Below are positions 45,534 through 55,707 of a stretch of 64,000 bases of DNA, piece by piece. Location of the stretch: the NCBI GenBank assembly GCA_019915135.1, contig JAHLMK010000005.1:310001-374000 (forward strand), written 5' to 3'. Position 1 is the stretch's first letter, and each line of letters begins with the position of its first letter. The translations under genes and the position numbers were made by a program. This DNA comes from Strobilurus pachycystidiatus. Its lineage: Eukaryota > Basidiomycota > Agaricomycetes > Agaricales > Physalacriaceae. The notes beneath the pieces are model-generated. The model was not told the origin of the DNA and did not search any database. It was given only the letters and a program-made list of their open reading frames with translations.

Positions 45534-47121
45534 ATGGCTGAGCCCGCTGCTGACCCAAAGCCTGCCGAGCTTCCACCGCCAGCAGCAGAGGCGACTGCGC
45601 CACAGGTACAGGAAGCACCCGCGCCCGAGGTAAGCCCTGCGGATGCCACATCCCAGGCTGCTAGTACGGCAGACCCCGCGCCTCAAGTAGACAACGCGGA
45701 CGCTGCCACTCCTGCTGAGGCCCCCAACGCGATTGAGTCTCCCATCATGGAGGACAAGCCAGAGCCCCAGAACCCACTCACGGAGCGCTTCACCAAAGCT
45801 GAATGGGCTGCTCTCAAGGAATTCCGGGTATGTGCACCCACATTCTCAATTTGCGTGCTATATAGCCTGGTCTGCATGCCCAAGCGAATACGGCGCCTCA
45901 GTGTTCCGTCTACTCACTTGCCGCGAACAGAAACAACTCCCCGAAATATTCATTGAAGGCTTCCCAGACAGGAAGGACAAGGAGGACGCACCCATTACTT
46001 TCTGGGGCGTCGTTATCGATCCTTCGAAACCAGCAGAGGACGCACGGGTCAGCGTCATTCTCATGAAGTTCCTGCGGGCTAGGTAGGCGTCTATTCTTTC
46101 ACGACGCGGAACCTCGACGAGCATCGGTCGCCGTTACCCTCGTGTTGGGGCCAGGCCGTTTTGGCATGGTGCCAGAACCTTCCTCTATCGTTGATAATCG
46201 AATCATACGCGTCACGACAGAATCAGCAGCTAACGACGCGTTATTGGAGCTCATGCTTCCGCGGGACGTGCTGTTGGCTCATCGAAAGTTCAAGGAAGCT
46301 TACAAGAGGTTCCGCGCTGTGGGACATTCTCTTGGCATTGCGCAAGCTGACACGAATACTTTTTCCCAAGGAACCTCAATGTCCAGTCCGCTCGTGAAAT
46401 GATGTCCGCCACTCTTCGCTGGAGGGAGGAGATTGGCATCGAGGCACTCATGGAGGAGCAATTCCCCAAAGAGGTCTTCGGCGCTCTGGGCCACAACTAC
46501 AAGACCGACAAGGAGGGCAGGCCCGTCTCGTAAGTGTCCTCTTGTTCCTTCTTACCTTGTCTCATGGATGCCAGGTACAATATATACGGCGGCAACAAAG
46601 ACATTAAGGCCGTCTTTGGCGACGTCCGCCGATTCATCCGGTGGCGCGTCCAGTTCATGGAACGTACGGTCGCGCTGTGCGACTTCGTCACCGTCGATCA
46701 GACCGTGCAGATTCATGGTATGCTTCCGCTTGGTATCCCTATGCTTTCTCTTACCAAGCTCGGTCTAGACTATGAAGGCGTGAGCATGACTAGCCGCGAT
46801 GGTAACTCCAAGCAGGCGGCCAGCGAAGCCAGCAACATTTTCGGTTCTCACTACCCGGAACTTTTGGTAAGCCAATCTTTGCAACACCCACCGGCGTGCT
46901 AAACTGAATCTACGGATTCGCAGTACAAGAAGTTCTTCATCAACGTCCCAACATTGATGTCGTGGGTCTTCTGGCTTTTCAAGACCGTGATTCCCAGTGC
47001 AACGTTCGCCAAGATGAACATGGTTGGGACCGGCCATCACGAGATCAAGAAGGCATTGCTCCCCGTTATCGACGAGAAGAATCTACCGAAGCGATACGGT
47101 GGTCTGGCTGAGGGCTTCTGA
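45534..47121 (+). CDS. SFH5: Phosphatidylinositol transfer protein SFH5-type (CRAL-TRIO/Sec14 domain)
   Basis: The N-terminus is a Pro/Ala-rich low-complexity stretch. NPLTERFTKAEWAALKEFR and the CRAL-TRIO N region (VILMKFLRARNLNVQSAREM, MSATLRWREEIGIEALMEE) follow. The lipid-binding lobe has NIYGGNKDIKAVFGDVRRFI, RWRVQFMERTVALCDFVTVD, NIFGSHYPELLYKKFFINVP, TLMSWVFWLFKTVIPSATFA and EKNLPKRYGGLAEGF, matching fungal Sfh5 more than Sec14. Such proteins move phosphatidylinositol (Sfh5 also binds heme) between membranes. The intron at 46083-46370 is 288 nt, five to six times the local norm, contains an 86-codon open frame and an in-frame stop, and ends TTTTCCCAAG. The other introns are short. Confidence 0.93.
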
Positions 47122-48251
47122 CGAACATCACTACCACAAGCGTCTTACTTTCTGGCATTTGCATGACATCGGCTCTTTGATATCTTGGATATTTTTTTTC
47201 TGTCTGTTTAACGTACTCCTGCATTTCTCGCTTTCTAGCTACTGCTGCTTTGACTATTATAATTGCTCCAAGTGTTGTTTCTGCTACTCTGGGTCTCTCC
47301 TTCAATTCCTGTCTGCCATGCCCCTTGTGTCTTTGTTCCAGACATGCGTTCTTCCGCACCTTGAATTGGTTTACGTCCCATGCTTATTCATATTCAACAG
47401 GTATACAATTTGAGTACAGTGCCATACTTCCGCCCGTCTCTAAACGATCCGAGCGCTCCCCAGCGCATCTAAACCTTCTGCAATTCTCACCTTTTCCGCC
47501 GTTTCTAGGCATTCGGACCGTCCACTCTCAAGTCTGTGTCGGGCAAGCAGGCAACTGATAGATATACTACGTGGCCTCGTTACCCATGCACTCGTCCGCT
47601 TGCTTGTTACTGTAGGGGAAGATACTCCCCGCTTATTGCCTCCTCATCACGCCTCGTGCTGGGCTGCGCGGCGAGGTGGCACGCGCCAGAAGGGTCTGTC
47701 AGTGTCTCAAGGGTTGAAAAGCTTTACGAGGGTGTACAGGATTAGCATAACGATGTCCTTCTTTGCTGCAATTCGTGCTAAGGATGGCGACTTGGGCACA
47801 GCGACTCTGAGTCGGATGGCTAGCGCTACGCGCCATTGCCATGTGCGCCCGTGCATCTTCTGTTCTTTGCGCCTGAAGCTACACAGTAGCGCTTCAATGG
47901 CGTTGCGGTGGAACAATGCCTGCTCGCGAGCCCGAATGCAGCCGAGGGGGAGGTGCACTCTCTTCTTGTGTTCTTTTGGCCAGTGTTGCCGTCTCGTATA
48001 AGCATTGTCGACAGTTGCAGTGGATCAAAAACTGCCGACATATAAGGGCATGTAATTGGAGACCATGATGCTAAAGATGTACTGTATGTATTGAATGAGA
48101 TTGAATGTAAGAAGCTGGCCGGCTGACGATCTTATTCTCCGAATCATTGATTACCAGTAGATCAAATTTTTATCAGCTGCGGACCCCACGTGTCCGCCCT
48201 GTTCCCCGCACTTAAATAAACGCCTACACAGTGCCTTGATTTCGTACAACC
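47122..48251. other. Intergenic, 1.1 kb, nothing recognised
   Basis: The first part is T/C-rich (47190-47300) and probably 3' UTR. Open frames between 47530 and 48040 on both strands overlap each other, and none has a recognisable motif or consistent splicing. The minus-strand frame 47707-47958 (arginine-rich) looks vaguely coding but is unsupported. A CTTAAATAAAC TATA-like site (48211-48221) lies about 35 bases before the HOT start. Confidence 0.45.
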
Positions 48252-50297
48252 ATGTCTGTCAGTCGAAATGCCATTCTCCGCCTCATCAACGCATCCCAGC
48301 ACTCAGCATGTCCGTGCCATACCTGCAGTAGCGGTGCACACCACGGCAGCCATCATGCAGTCAATCAGCTGCGACGCTTGGCGACACCTGTGAACCATGT
48401 TGAAAAGGAGTATGCATTCGAGGCAAGTGCATTATCCCTGTGGGCTGTACTGTTCATTGAGCTTGATGCAGGTCGCGGCCTCGAACCTCCGATTCGGCGA
48501 CGGAGTAACGAGGGAAGTTGGGATGGATCTCAGGAACATGAAGGCCACCAAGGTTACTAGTTGATACTCGCTACAAATCAACGTCGACTTACTCGGTCCT
48601 AGGTTGGAGTCTTCACAGATCCAATCGTTGCGCGTCTGCGCCCGATGAAAACAGTGCGTTCCTCGAAGCGAAGTACCCAAGGCGTCGCGGAATGAACGGG
48701 TTTATATAGGCCCTAGAGTCGCTGCAGTCTCAGCAAGACCTTCCCTTCGAGGTTTACGACAAGGTAGTTGCAGAACCTACAGAGGACAGCTGGCGCGATG
48801 CCATCGCATGGGCGCGGAAACACGACTTTAGTCACTTCTTAGCGCAAGTCTTGTAAGATCCACCTCTACTTCCCGTGCTGACAGAATTCTAGCGTCGGTG
48901 GTGGAAGTGTAATTGATACAGCCAAAGCCGCCAACCTGTATGTTCTATGCATGCGCGATAACTGCACCAGCCTGACACACATGATCAGGTTCACGGTCTA
49001 CAAGGACGCCGATCTCATGGATTTCATCAACGCGCCTGTGGGCAAAGGACTTCCCATCTCCGAAGAACTCCGCCCTCTTATTGCCGTTCCTACCACTGCA
49101 GGAACTGGATCAGAGACTACCGGTGCTGCAATTGTCGATATCACATCGAAATCATTCAAGACCGGCATCGCTAACAGGGCGCTGAAGCCGGTCCTGGGAA
49201 TAGTGGACACCCAAAACACGGAGACGTGCCCACGGGAAGTGCACATCAGTGCCGGATTGGATGTACTCTTCCATAGTATGGAAAGTTACACCGCTATTCC
49301 GTACGTTCATTTCGAACAATTGTGCCATGTTTCTCAGACTTTGGCTTGTAGATACACCGAACGCACTCCTAGGCCTGCGAATCCGATCTTACGACCGGCG
49401 TATCAAGGAAGTAATCCGGTTGCTGACATTTTCTCTCTTTGGGCTCTGCAAACTACTGTAACATACTTGCCTCGCGTCGCCAAGAACGTCGACGATGAAG
49501 AGGCCAGGAAACAGATGCTGTAAGACGGTGCCTATGCACACTTGCTCTACTGACCAGAAGAATGTTCACAGACTCGCGGCTTCCTTTGCCGGCATCGGCT
49601 TTGGGAACGCAGGTGTTCATCTGTGCCACGGTATGAGCTATCCAGTAGGTCCCAAATAATATGGCCCGCCCTCCTTCTCACTCCCTGTAGATCTCCGGAC
49701 TTAACAAGAAGGGACCCAAATACAAGCATCCCGGCTACCTTGTTGACCACCCAATCATTCCCCATGGTGTCAGGTAGACGCGATATCTCTTCTAACGCGT
49801 GTTATGATACTTATCATGCATGTTTCACTACAGTGTGGCATTGACTGGTCCAGCAGGTGTGTTCGTCCAGCCTGGATTGACGCCTGTGTAACCATTATCA
49901 TAGTGTTCCAATTCACTGCGCCATCGTCGCCTGACAGACATCGTCAAGCGCTCGCCATCTTCACCGGCACTACCCTCTTAGATCCCGCGATATTGTCCAT
50001 TCCAGAAAGAGATATCGGACTGCATTTGTTCGAGGCTATCGCTCGATTCTTGGACGGTCTTGGAGTTCCAAGAGGTCTGAAGGCTGTTGGGTAAGTGCAA
50101 TGAGCCTTCAAGTTGTTGCATATGATGCCTACGATGACCCAAATTCTAGGTACACCGCCGCGGATGTCGACATGCTGGTGGATGGAACCATTCCGCAACG
50201 GCGCGTATTGGATCTTGCGCCTGGCATTGGAGATTTCGTGGGTGAGGATGGCAGGATGCATCTGACAAGGATGATTGAGAGGTCGATGGAATACTAG
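48252..50297 (+). CDS. Hydroxyacid-oxoacid transhydrogenase (iron-dependent alcohol dehydrogenase family, ADHFE1-like)
   Basis: The N-terminus [20 protein letters not shown] then PATP-like basic residues suggests a mitochondrial presequence. Joined exons give [56 protein letters not shown] (cofactor site), [73 protein letters not shown] (metal-binding His) and [20 protein letters not shown], ending [11 protein letters not shown] couples oxidation of 4-hydroxybutyrate to reduction of 2-oxoglutarate in mitochondria. The first intron (48423-48471) starts GCAAGT, a GC-AG intron at the conserved FE/VA junction. All motifs are intact. Two truncated copies lie downstream. Confidence 0.93.
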
Positions 50298-50612
50298 GAA
50301 ATCTTATGCAATTATAGTGGAATGCATACATACACGAATCTATGTGTGAGAGTTGATTGACTGTATGATATTCTGAGCCTCACAACTTCCACTTAACACG
50401 AAGTTGTTGGTGATCGAAGGGTCGCGGCCGTAACGCGGTCAGCACTCAATTGAAGCATAGCTTTTGAGAGTAAGTACTGCGTGCGCACTGCAGAGTTCAA
50501 GTTGCGTGCAGCCTCTTGGTTCAGGGATGTCAATGTGTCACATGTCAGTTCGTTCAAGAACCCTCTCTCTATCCAGTGCCACCACCTGGTAAAATTCGCC
50601 CTTCTTTCAAAC

Positions 50613-51282
50613 ATGAAGTCAAACTCTCTGACATCTCTCATCCAAGAACTTCCTCCTGACTTGCGGCCTGCGTCTAAAGGGAGAGGGTTTCTTGTGCGTT
50701 ATCATACTCAACGCGACTAGTAGACGACGCCAACTTACAATCGTCAGAATGGGGGCCAGAAGGCACTTGAAGCAGTGGCGCGCTTGGAAACCCTTCCTAG
50801 GGGCCTCAAGGTCCATCGTGGTCTCCACTTCACACCTCCAAAATTCAATTTCGGATGGGCCATGAGCCGAGCCGAGCTCACTGCTTTCCTCGAGTCGCAG
50901 CATCCTGAAATGCTTGTCCTCTGCTCACCTTATGACTATGTAAAAAAACGCTACCACGAACCCACTATCGACATCCGCCCTACCCTGAAGCTTATCCACA
51001 AGCACTTCGTCGAAGTGCTCGACATCAATCCCCTCTGGGAGCCACGCTTGGAAACTAGAATCGAGATGGGCTGCGATCACATCAATTGCTTGTCTATCAC
51101 GAATACGTACTTATGTGAACGGAAATGGCCTGCCGCCTCTGGAGGTCACCGATTTGATCAAGAATTTCTTTCAATTCAACGAAGGTCCACGCTGGTTTTT
51201 GGATTACTTGCATGGGTGCTGGGGGAGACGCTACATCTCAAGGTCAGAGGCTGGGGAACTTTGTTTCGCTACCAGGTTCTGA
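50613..51282 (+). pseudogene. Orphan gene, copy 1, frameshifted
   Basis: The first exon reads MKSNSLTSLIQELPPDLRPA. After an intron starting GTGCGTTATC the protein continues NGGQKALEAVARLETLPRGL, KVHRGLHFTPPKFNFGWAMS, RAELTAFLESQHPEMLVLCS, IRPTLKLIHKHFVEVLDINP. The intact paralogue has ACGAATACATATGTGAACGG. This copy has ACGAATACGTACTTATGTGAACGG, four extra bases near 51108, which shifts frame and replaces the conserved C-terminus. In the correct frame the remainder (LPPLEVTDLIKNFFQFNEGP) is still present, so the damage is recent. Function is unknown; no family recognised. Confidence 0.7.
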
Positions 51283-51500
51283 GGTGCCCATGAAACGCTT
51301 TAGTCTCCAAGGGTTTTCACTGACGACACCGTGTAGTTGTTCACACAAAGGCCTCCATGGACGCATACCCAGCTTCTTGCTATCCCGCCTTAGTGTTGTA
51401 TATTTGCAGCTATTATTGTGTCACTGCGTTTCTCATATTAGCGGCCTTATACACATTTGTATCATATGCAGCTTCCATCAACGTCCACTTACGCGTCCTA

Positions 51501-51912
51501 GGTTGGAGTCTTCACAGATCGCGTCTGCGCCCAACGAAGACAGTGCCTTCCTTGGAGCGAGAGACTAAGGCGTAATGACCGGCCTTGTATAGGCCCTAGA
51601 GTCGCTGCAGTCTCAGCAAGACCTTTTCTTTGAGGTTTACGCCAAGGGAGTTGCAGATTCTACAGAGGACAGCTGGCGCGATGCCATCACATGGGCGCGA
51701 AATCATGACTTCAGTCACTTTCTATGATGCCAACGATGACCCAAATTCTAGGTACAACGCCGCGGATGTCGACATGCTGGTGGATGGGACCATTCCGCAA
51801 CGGCGCGTATTGGATCTATCATCATGATCTCGCGCCTGGCATTGGAGATTGCGTGGGTGAGGATGGCAGGATGCATCTGACAAGGATGATTGAGAGGTCG
51901 ATGGAATACTAG
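51501..51912 (+). pseudogene. HOT/ADHFE1 pseudogene 1 (5' truncated, internally deleted)
   Basis: It starts at the third HOT coding exon (GGTTGGAGTCTTCACAG) and runs through the [15 protein letters not shown] exon to FSHF. It then jumps directly into the last exon (TCTATGATGCCAACGATGACC...GTACAACGCCGCGGATGTCGA) and continues to the HOT stop codon. About 1.3 kb of the parent, including the cofactor and metal sites, is missing. A short insertion in the last exon (ATCATCATG) breaks the frame too. It cannot encode an enzyme. Confidence 0.88.
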
Positions 51913-52044
51913 GAAATCTTATGCAATTAGTGGAATGCATACATACACGAATCTATGTGTGAGAGTTGATTGACTGTATGATATTCTGAGCCTCACAACT
52001 TCCACTTAACACGAAGTTGTTGATGAGCCGTAACGCGGTACAGT

Positions 52045-52481
52045 CAAATGAAGCTTAAGTATAATTACAACATGGAGTAGGGGATGCAGGTAAGGTCGGT
52101 GGTTGGAAAATGAGGCGCCACCATCTAGCCACTGGCAACTTGTCATCCATGTCGTTTCCCCATCAACCGAGGACGCGATTCGATAGCACAAGTGAGTCAA
52201 TGACGAAGCCTGGGACCAAAAACAAAGCTTTCCCGGACAATGTTATTGAGTGTCCGTCCGTCTTTTAGTCTCTGGGAAACTGTCTGCGATGACGGGGCGA
52301 GGTGTGGCCACCGGTGTGGTTCGACGGCGGCGCTTGATGATTATTTCGATATCAGGAAGGAGAAAGATGAGACACCGGAAACGAGCTTGTACTAGCTCCT
52401 TGACAAACTATCTCGAATTGACAGCCGTGAAAATACAATGGATATGATGTGGTCACATAAGTATTACGGACCGTCCCCGAG
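52045..52481. other. Intergenic between duplication copy A and the PD-(D/E)XK-like gene
   Basis: About 440 bases with no gene recognised. It includes the 3' flank of the minus-strand gene that follows. No repeat of the surrounding duplicated segment is visible here. Confidence 0.4.
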
Positions 52482-53378
52482 CTACAACTCGGGGGTAAGA
52501 TAACCTTCGACATACTGTATCCCAAGGTCACTCAACATGTCGTGCCAAATGCCCTTGAATTGCGATCCGAAATCGCTCTTATCAAGGCTGAGCAGTGAAT
52601 GAACATTGACTGGAGTGGCCAATGGAACAACGGTGGTGCCACGGGATAGCTTGTGATGCATGAAGAAATGGGCGACAAAGATGAAGACATGGACAGCAGG
52701 GACATCAGGATGCTCCGAGAACAGTGCTTTCAACTGTTGCTTGAGCTGTGACTCCGTTGTATTGAGAATGTCAATTGCAGTCTCCTGGTCTACCGCGTCA
52801 TCCTCCACCATGCCATGAATGGTGTCCGTGGCCGAGAGTGGCTTCATCTCTATAATCGCACCGGGAAGCATGATGAAGGAGGGGGTGTAGGATATGAGGA
52901 AAAGCGTCCAGTCCGGCGAACGAAAACTGTCGGCAGCATTCTGAAAGTGATTCTCGGAAGACGCCTCTGTCGACAGGCTCCGGTTGGCTTCCTCAGAATC
53001 ATGCATGTCATCATCCTCATCGGAATTCAGGTTCGACAAAATCGCAGTGGCGCGAGTTACGGGCGGCGAATCTGCATCGTACGTACTTGTCTTAGAGAGC
53101 AGGTGGGCAATAACGTGTGAGGACGCACCTCTGGTACTTTCTCCGTATTCCGCTTCGCTGGTCTGTCTGCGGAAGGCATATTGGGGTGCGATGCTAAGAC
53201 GTTTGCTTGAGAGCTCGTGGACACCTGCGCATAGCAGGACCAGCGCTTCCGTGAGCGCATGATAGTAGGGTGATTCTCGACCATCACCCTGTGCTGCCGC
53301 TTCAAAGAGGTTGGCTACAGTTCGGATAGAAGAAACGGAGCCATGAAAGATGCGCTGCGAATGGATTTCGGCGGGCAT
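52482..53378 (-). CDS. Orphan protein with a PD-(D/E)XK-like nuclease motif
   Basis: A single open frame of 298 residues without introns. The N-terminal third is helical (SIRTVANLFEAAAQGDGRES, PYYHALTEALVLLCAGVHEL). An acidic stretch NSDEDDDMHDSEEANRS follows. SPDWTLFLISYTPSFIMLPG is followed by AIIEMKPLS, i.e. Pro155-Asp156, about twenty residues, then Glu177-x-Lys179, the spacing of a PD-(D/E)XK active site. The C-terminal part (IDILNTTESQLKQQLKALFS, VHVFIFVAHFFMHHKLS) is mixed helix and strand. The fold superfamily includes nucleases and inactive relatives. The call is from one motif. It sits between the two duplication copies and is not itself duplicated. Confidence 0.6.
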   Translation of the reverse strand: MPAEIHSQRIFHGSVSSIRTVANLFEAAAQGDGRESPYYHALTEALVLLCAGVHELSSKRLSIAPQYAFRRQTSEAEYGESTRGASSHVIAHLLSKTSTYDADSPPVTRATAILSNLNSDEDDDMHDSEEANRSLSTEASSENHFQNAADSFRSPDWTLFLISYTPSFIMLPGAIIEMKPLSATDTIHGMVEDDAVDQETAIDILNTTESQLKQQLKALFSEHPDVPAVHVFIFVAHFFMHHKLSRGTTVVPLATPVNVHSLLSLDKSDFGSQFKGIWHDMLSDLGIQYVEGYLTPEL

Positions 53379-53454
53379 GATTCTGGAGAATGATTGTTGA
53401 GGGCTATCTGTCAGTAAGGATGATTTAAATATTCAAACCATCATAAGCAGTCTA

Positions 53455-53690
53455 GATTGAGCGGACAAAGGAGCGACCCATACTTCCAGCGAACAATAGA
53501 CAATGCCACTTCAAGCTTCACGAGTCATGGTCCAGAGTACATAGACAAAGGGAACATCGCATGTTTCCAGCGAACACATGGCGCGCACGGGGGAGATTCC
53601 AAACAGAGTCACAGTCTAGAGTTGACAGACAAAAAGAAGCGAAAGGTACATCGCCCATTTACAGCGAACAATGCTAACTCGTGGCTGAAG
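53455..53690. repeat. Degenerate tandem repeat, about 80-90 bp unit, three copies
   Basis: Blocks of the type GACAAAGG...CATNTTTCCAGCGAACA recur at about 53461, 53547 and 53630, separated by AGTCANGGTCNAGAGT-like spacers. A weaker fourth trace (ACAGAGCGAACAATGGAGTCA) occurs near 53869-53889. The array lies in the region shared upstream by the PD-(D/E)XK-like gene (minus) and orphan copy 2 (plus). Confidence 0.6.
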
Positions 53691-53996
53691 CGCTGAAGAA
53701 GCGTGGGTTCATCGTTCAAGCCGCAGGGCAAGGGAGAACACATGTCAGAGTGCAAAGGAGAAGTGATAGTACTACCTTCTATCATATGCCGTGCAGACGC
53801 ACTAGTAAGTAGTAACTTAGTAAGTACTGCGTGCGCAGTGCGCACTACTGTGAGTCGTGTGACTATGTACAGAGCGAACAATGGAGTCACGTGCAGCTTG
53901 GTGCAGGGATGTGTCACATGTGAGTTCGTTTGGGGACCATCTGATTCTCTCTTAGTCTATCCGCCACCTGGTCAACTTCCCCCTCCTTCCCCAAAC

Positions 53997-54662
53997 ATGA
54001 AGTCAAACTCTCTGAAATCTCTCATCCAAGAACTTCCTCCTGACTTGCGGCCTGCGTCTAATGGGAGAGGGTTTCTTGTGCGTTATCATACTCAACGCGA
54101 CTAGTAGACGACGCCAACTTACAATCGTCAGAATGGGGGCCAGAAGGGCCTTGAAGCAGTGGCGCGCCTAGAAACCCTTCCTCGGGGCCTCAAGGTCCAT
54201 CGTGGTCTCCACTACACACCTCCGAAATTCAACTTCGGATGGGCCATGAGCCGAGCCGAGCTCACTGCTTTCCTCGAGTCGCAGCATCCTGAAATGCTTG
54301 TCCTCTGCTCATCTTATGACTGGGCGAACAAATGCGACTACGAACCCAGTATCGACACCCGCGCTACCATGAAGCTCATCCACAAGCACTTCGTCGAAGT
54401 GCTCGACATCAATCCCCTCTGGGAGCCACGCTTTGAAACTAAATTTGAGATGGGCTGCACTCAAATTCATTGCTTGTCTATCACGAATACATATGTGAAC
54501 GGAAATGGCCTGCCGCCTCTGGAGGTCATCGATTTGATCAAGAATTTCTTCCCATTCAACGAAGGTCCACGCTGGTTCTTGGATTACCTGCATGGGTGCT
54601 GGGGGAGACGGTACATCTCAAGGTCAGAGGCTGGGGAACTTTGTTTCGCTACCAAGTTCTGA
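53997..54662 (+). CDS. Orphan gene, copy 2, intact, unknown function
   Basis: The first exon MKSNSLKSLIQELPPDLRPA then SNGRGFL, a GT-AG intron of about 57 nt, and a second exon give about 195 residues: NGGQKGLEAVARLETLPRGL, KVHRGLHYTPPKFNFGWAMS, RAELTAFLESQHPEMLVLCS, MKLIHKHFVEVLDINPLWEP, CLSITNTYVNGNGLPPLEVI, DLIKNFFPFNEGPRWFLDYL, ending GELCFATKF. Unlike copy 1 it has no frameshift. Aromatic and Pro-rich blocks suggest a folded globular protein, but no signal peptide, membrane segment or known domain was recognised. It appears specific to this locus as far as can be seen. Confidence 0.65.
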
Positions 54663-54914
54663 GGTGCCCATGAAACGCTTCAGTCTCCAAGGGTTTTCAC
54701 TGACGACACTGTGCAGTTGTTCACACAAACGCCTCCATGGACACATACCCGGGTTCTTGCTATCCCGCCTCGGTCTGTCTTCCCTTGATATCCTATCTTA
54801 CAGCACTAACTTCATATCTGCAGCTATCACTGTATCACTGTTTTTTACCATATTAGCGGCCTTATACACATTGTACCATACGCAGCTACAATCAACGTCC
54901 ATTTATGCGTCCCA

Positions 54915-55495
54915 GGTTGGAGTCTTCACAGATTCTATCGTTGCGCGTCTGCGCTTAATGAAGACAATGCGTTCCTTGGAGCGACATACCCGAGGCATCG
55001 CGTAACGACTGGCCTTGTATAGGCCCTAGAGTCGCTGCAGTCCCAGCAAGGCCTTCTCTTTGAGGTTTACGGTAAAGATTCCACAGAGGACAGCTGGCGC
55101 GATGTCATTGCATGGGCGCGGAAACACGACTTGGTCACTTCTTAGCGCGAGTCTTGTAACATCCTCTACTTCCCGTGCTGAGAGAATTCCAGTGTCGGTG
55201 GTGGAAGTGCAATTGATACAGCCAAAGCCGCCAACTTGTATGTTTTATGCATACGCGAGGTTTCGAAGTTCCAAGAGGTCTGAAGGCTGGTAGGTCAGTG
55301 CAATGGCCCTTCAAGTTGTGGTATATGATGCCAATAATGACCCGAATAGGCACACCGCCGCGGAAGTCGACATGCTGGTAGATGGAACTATCCCACAACG
55401 GCGCGTATGATCTCGCGCCTGGCATTGGAGAGTTCGTCGGTGAGGCTGGCAGGATGCATCTGACAAGGATAAATGAGAGGTCGATGGCTTACTAG
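54915..55495 (+). pseudogene. HOT/ADHFE1 pseudogene 2 (5' truncated, different internal deletion)
   Basis: Begins at the same third exon as pseudogene 1. It then retains the intron and VGGGS(A)IDTAKAANL exon start, jumps inside the following intron (ATGTTTTATGCATACGCGA) to the GFEVPRGLKA segment near the 3' end, and reaches the last exon with a one-base loss (GCGTATGATCTCGCG). The stop at 55493-55495 corresponds to the parent stop. The deletion endpoints differ from pseudogene 1, so the two were truncated independently after sharing a 5' breakpoint. Confidence 0.87.
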
Positions 55496-55707
55496 GCAAT
55501 TTTACTCCATAACCGTGGAAGGCATGCATACACGAATCTATATGTGGGGGTCAACCGACTGTATGATATTCTGAGTTTCACAACCACTGTGATTTCCCAT
55601 AACACTATAAGTACCTAACGAATTTGTTGATGATCGAAGGGTCGCGGCCGTAACGCGTTTGAACGTTCTTCTGTTCCGTGTTCTTGCCTCTCTCCGTCAC
55701 GTCCAAG

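Larger units (their letters stand above)
50463..52030 (+). repeat. Segmental duplication, copy A (orphan gene + HOT relic)
   Basis: From AGTAAGTACTGCGTGCGCA near 50469 to the AACTTCCACTTAACACGAAGTTGTTGATGA block near 52025, this stretch is collinear with 53815-55660. It contains an orphan gene followed by a truncated HOT gene and its 3' flank. Identity looks high in the orphan gene and lower in the flanks. Confidence 0.75.
53815..55660 (+). repeat. Segmental duplication, copy B (orphan gene + HOT relic)
   Basis: Counterpart of 50463-52030. It starts near AGTAAGTACTGCGTGCGCA (53820) and ends with GATCGAAGGGTCGCGGCCGT (55633-55652), also found behind the intact HOT gene (about 50414-50433). 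Small indels distinguish the copies throughout. Confidence 0.75.

Noticed and set aside
47530..48050. Overlapping frames on both strands (up to 133 codons) before the HOT gene
   Set aside because: They overlap each other, have no motif and no splice-consistent extension. Left as intergenic.
53592..53696. A KKKRKV nuclear-localisation-like string in a short plus-strand frame
   Set aside because: It lies in the tandem-repeat region in a 79-codon frame without start context, splice sites or other coding evidence; chance match.
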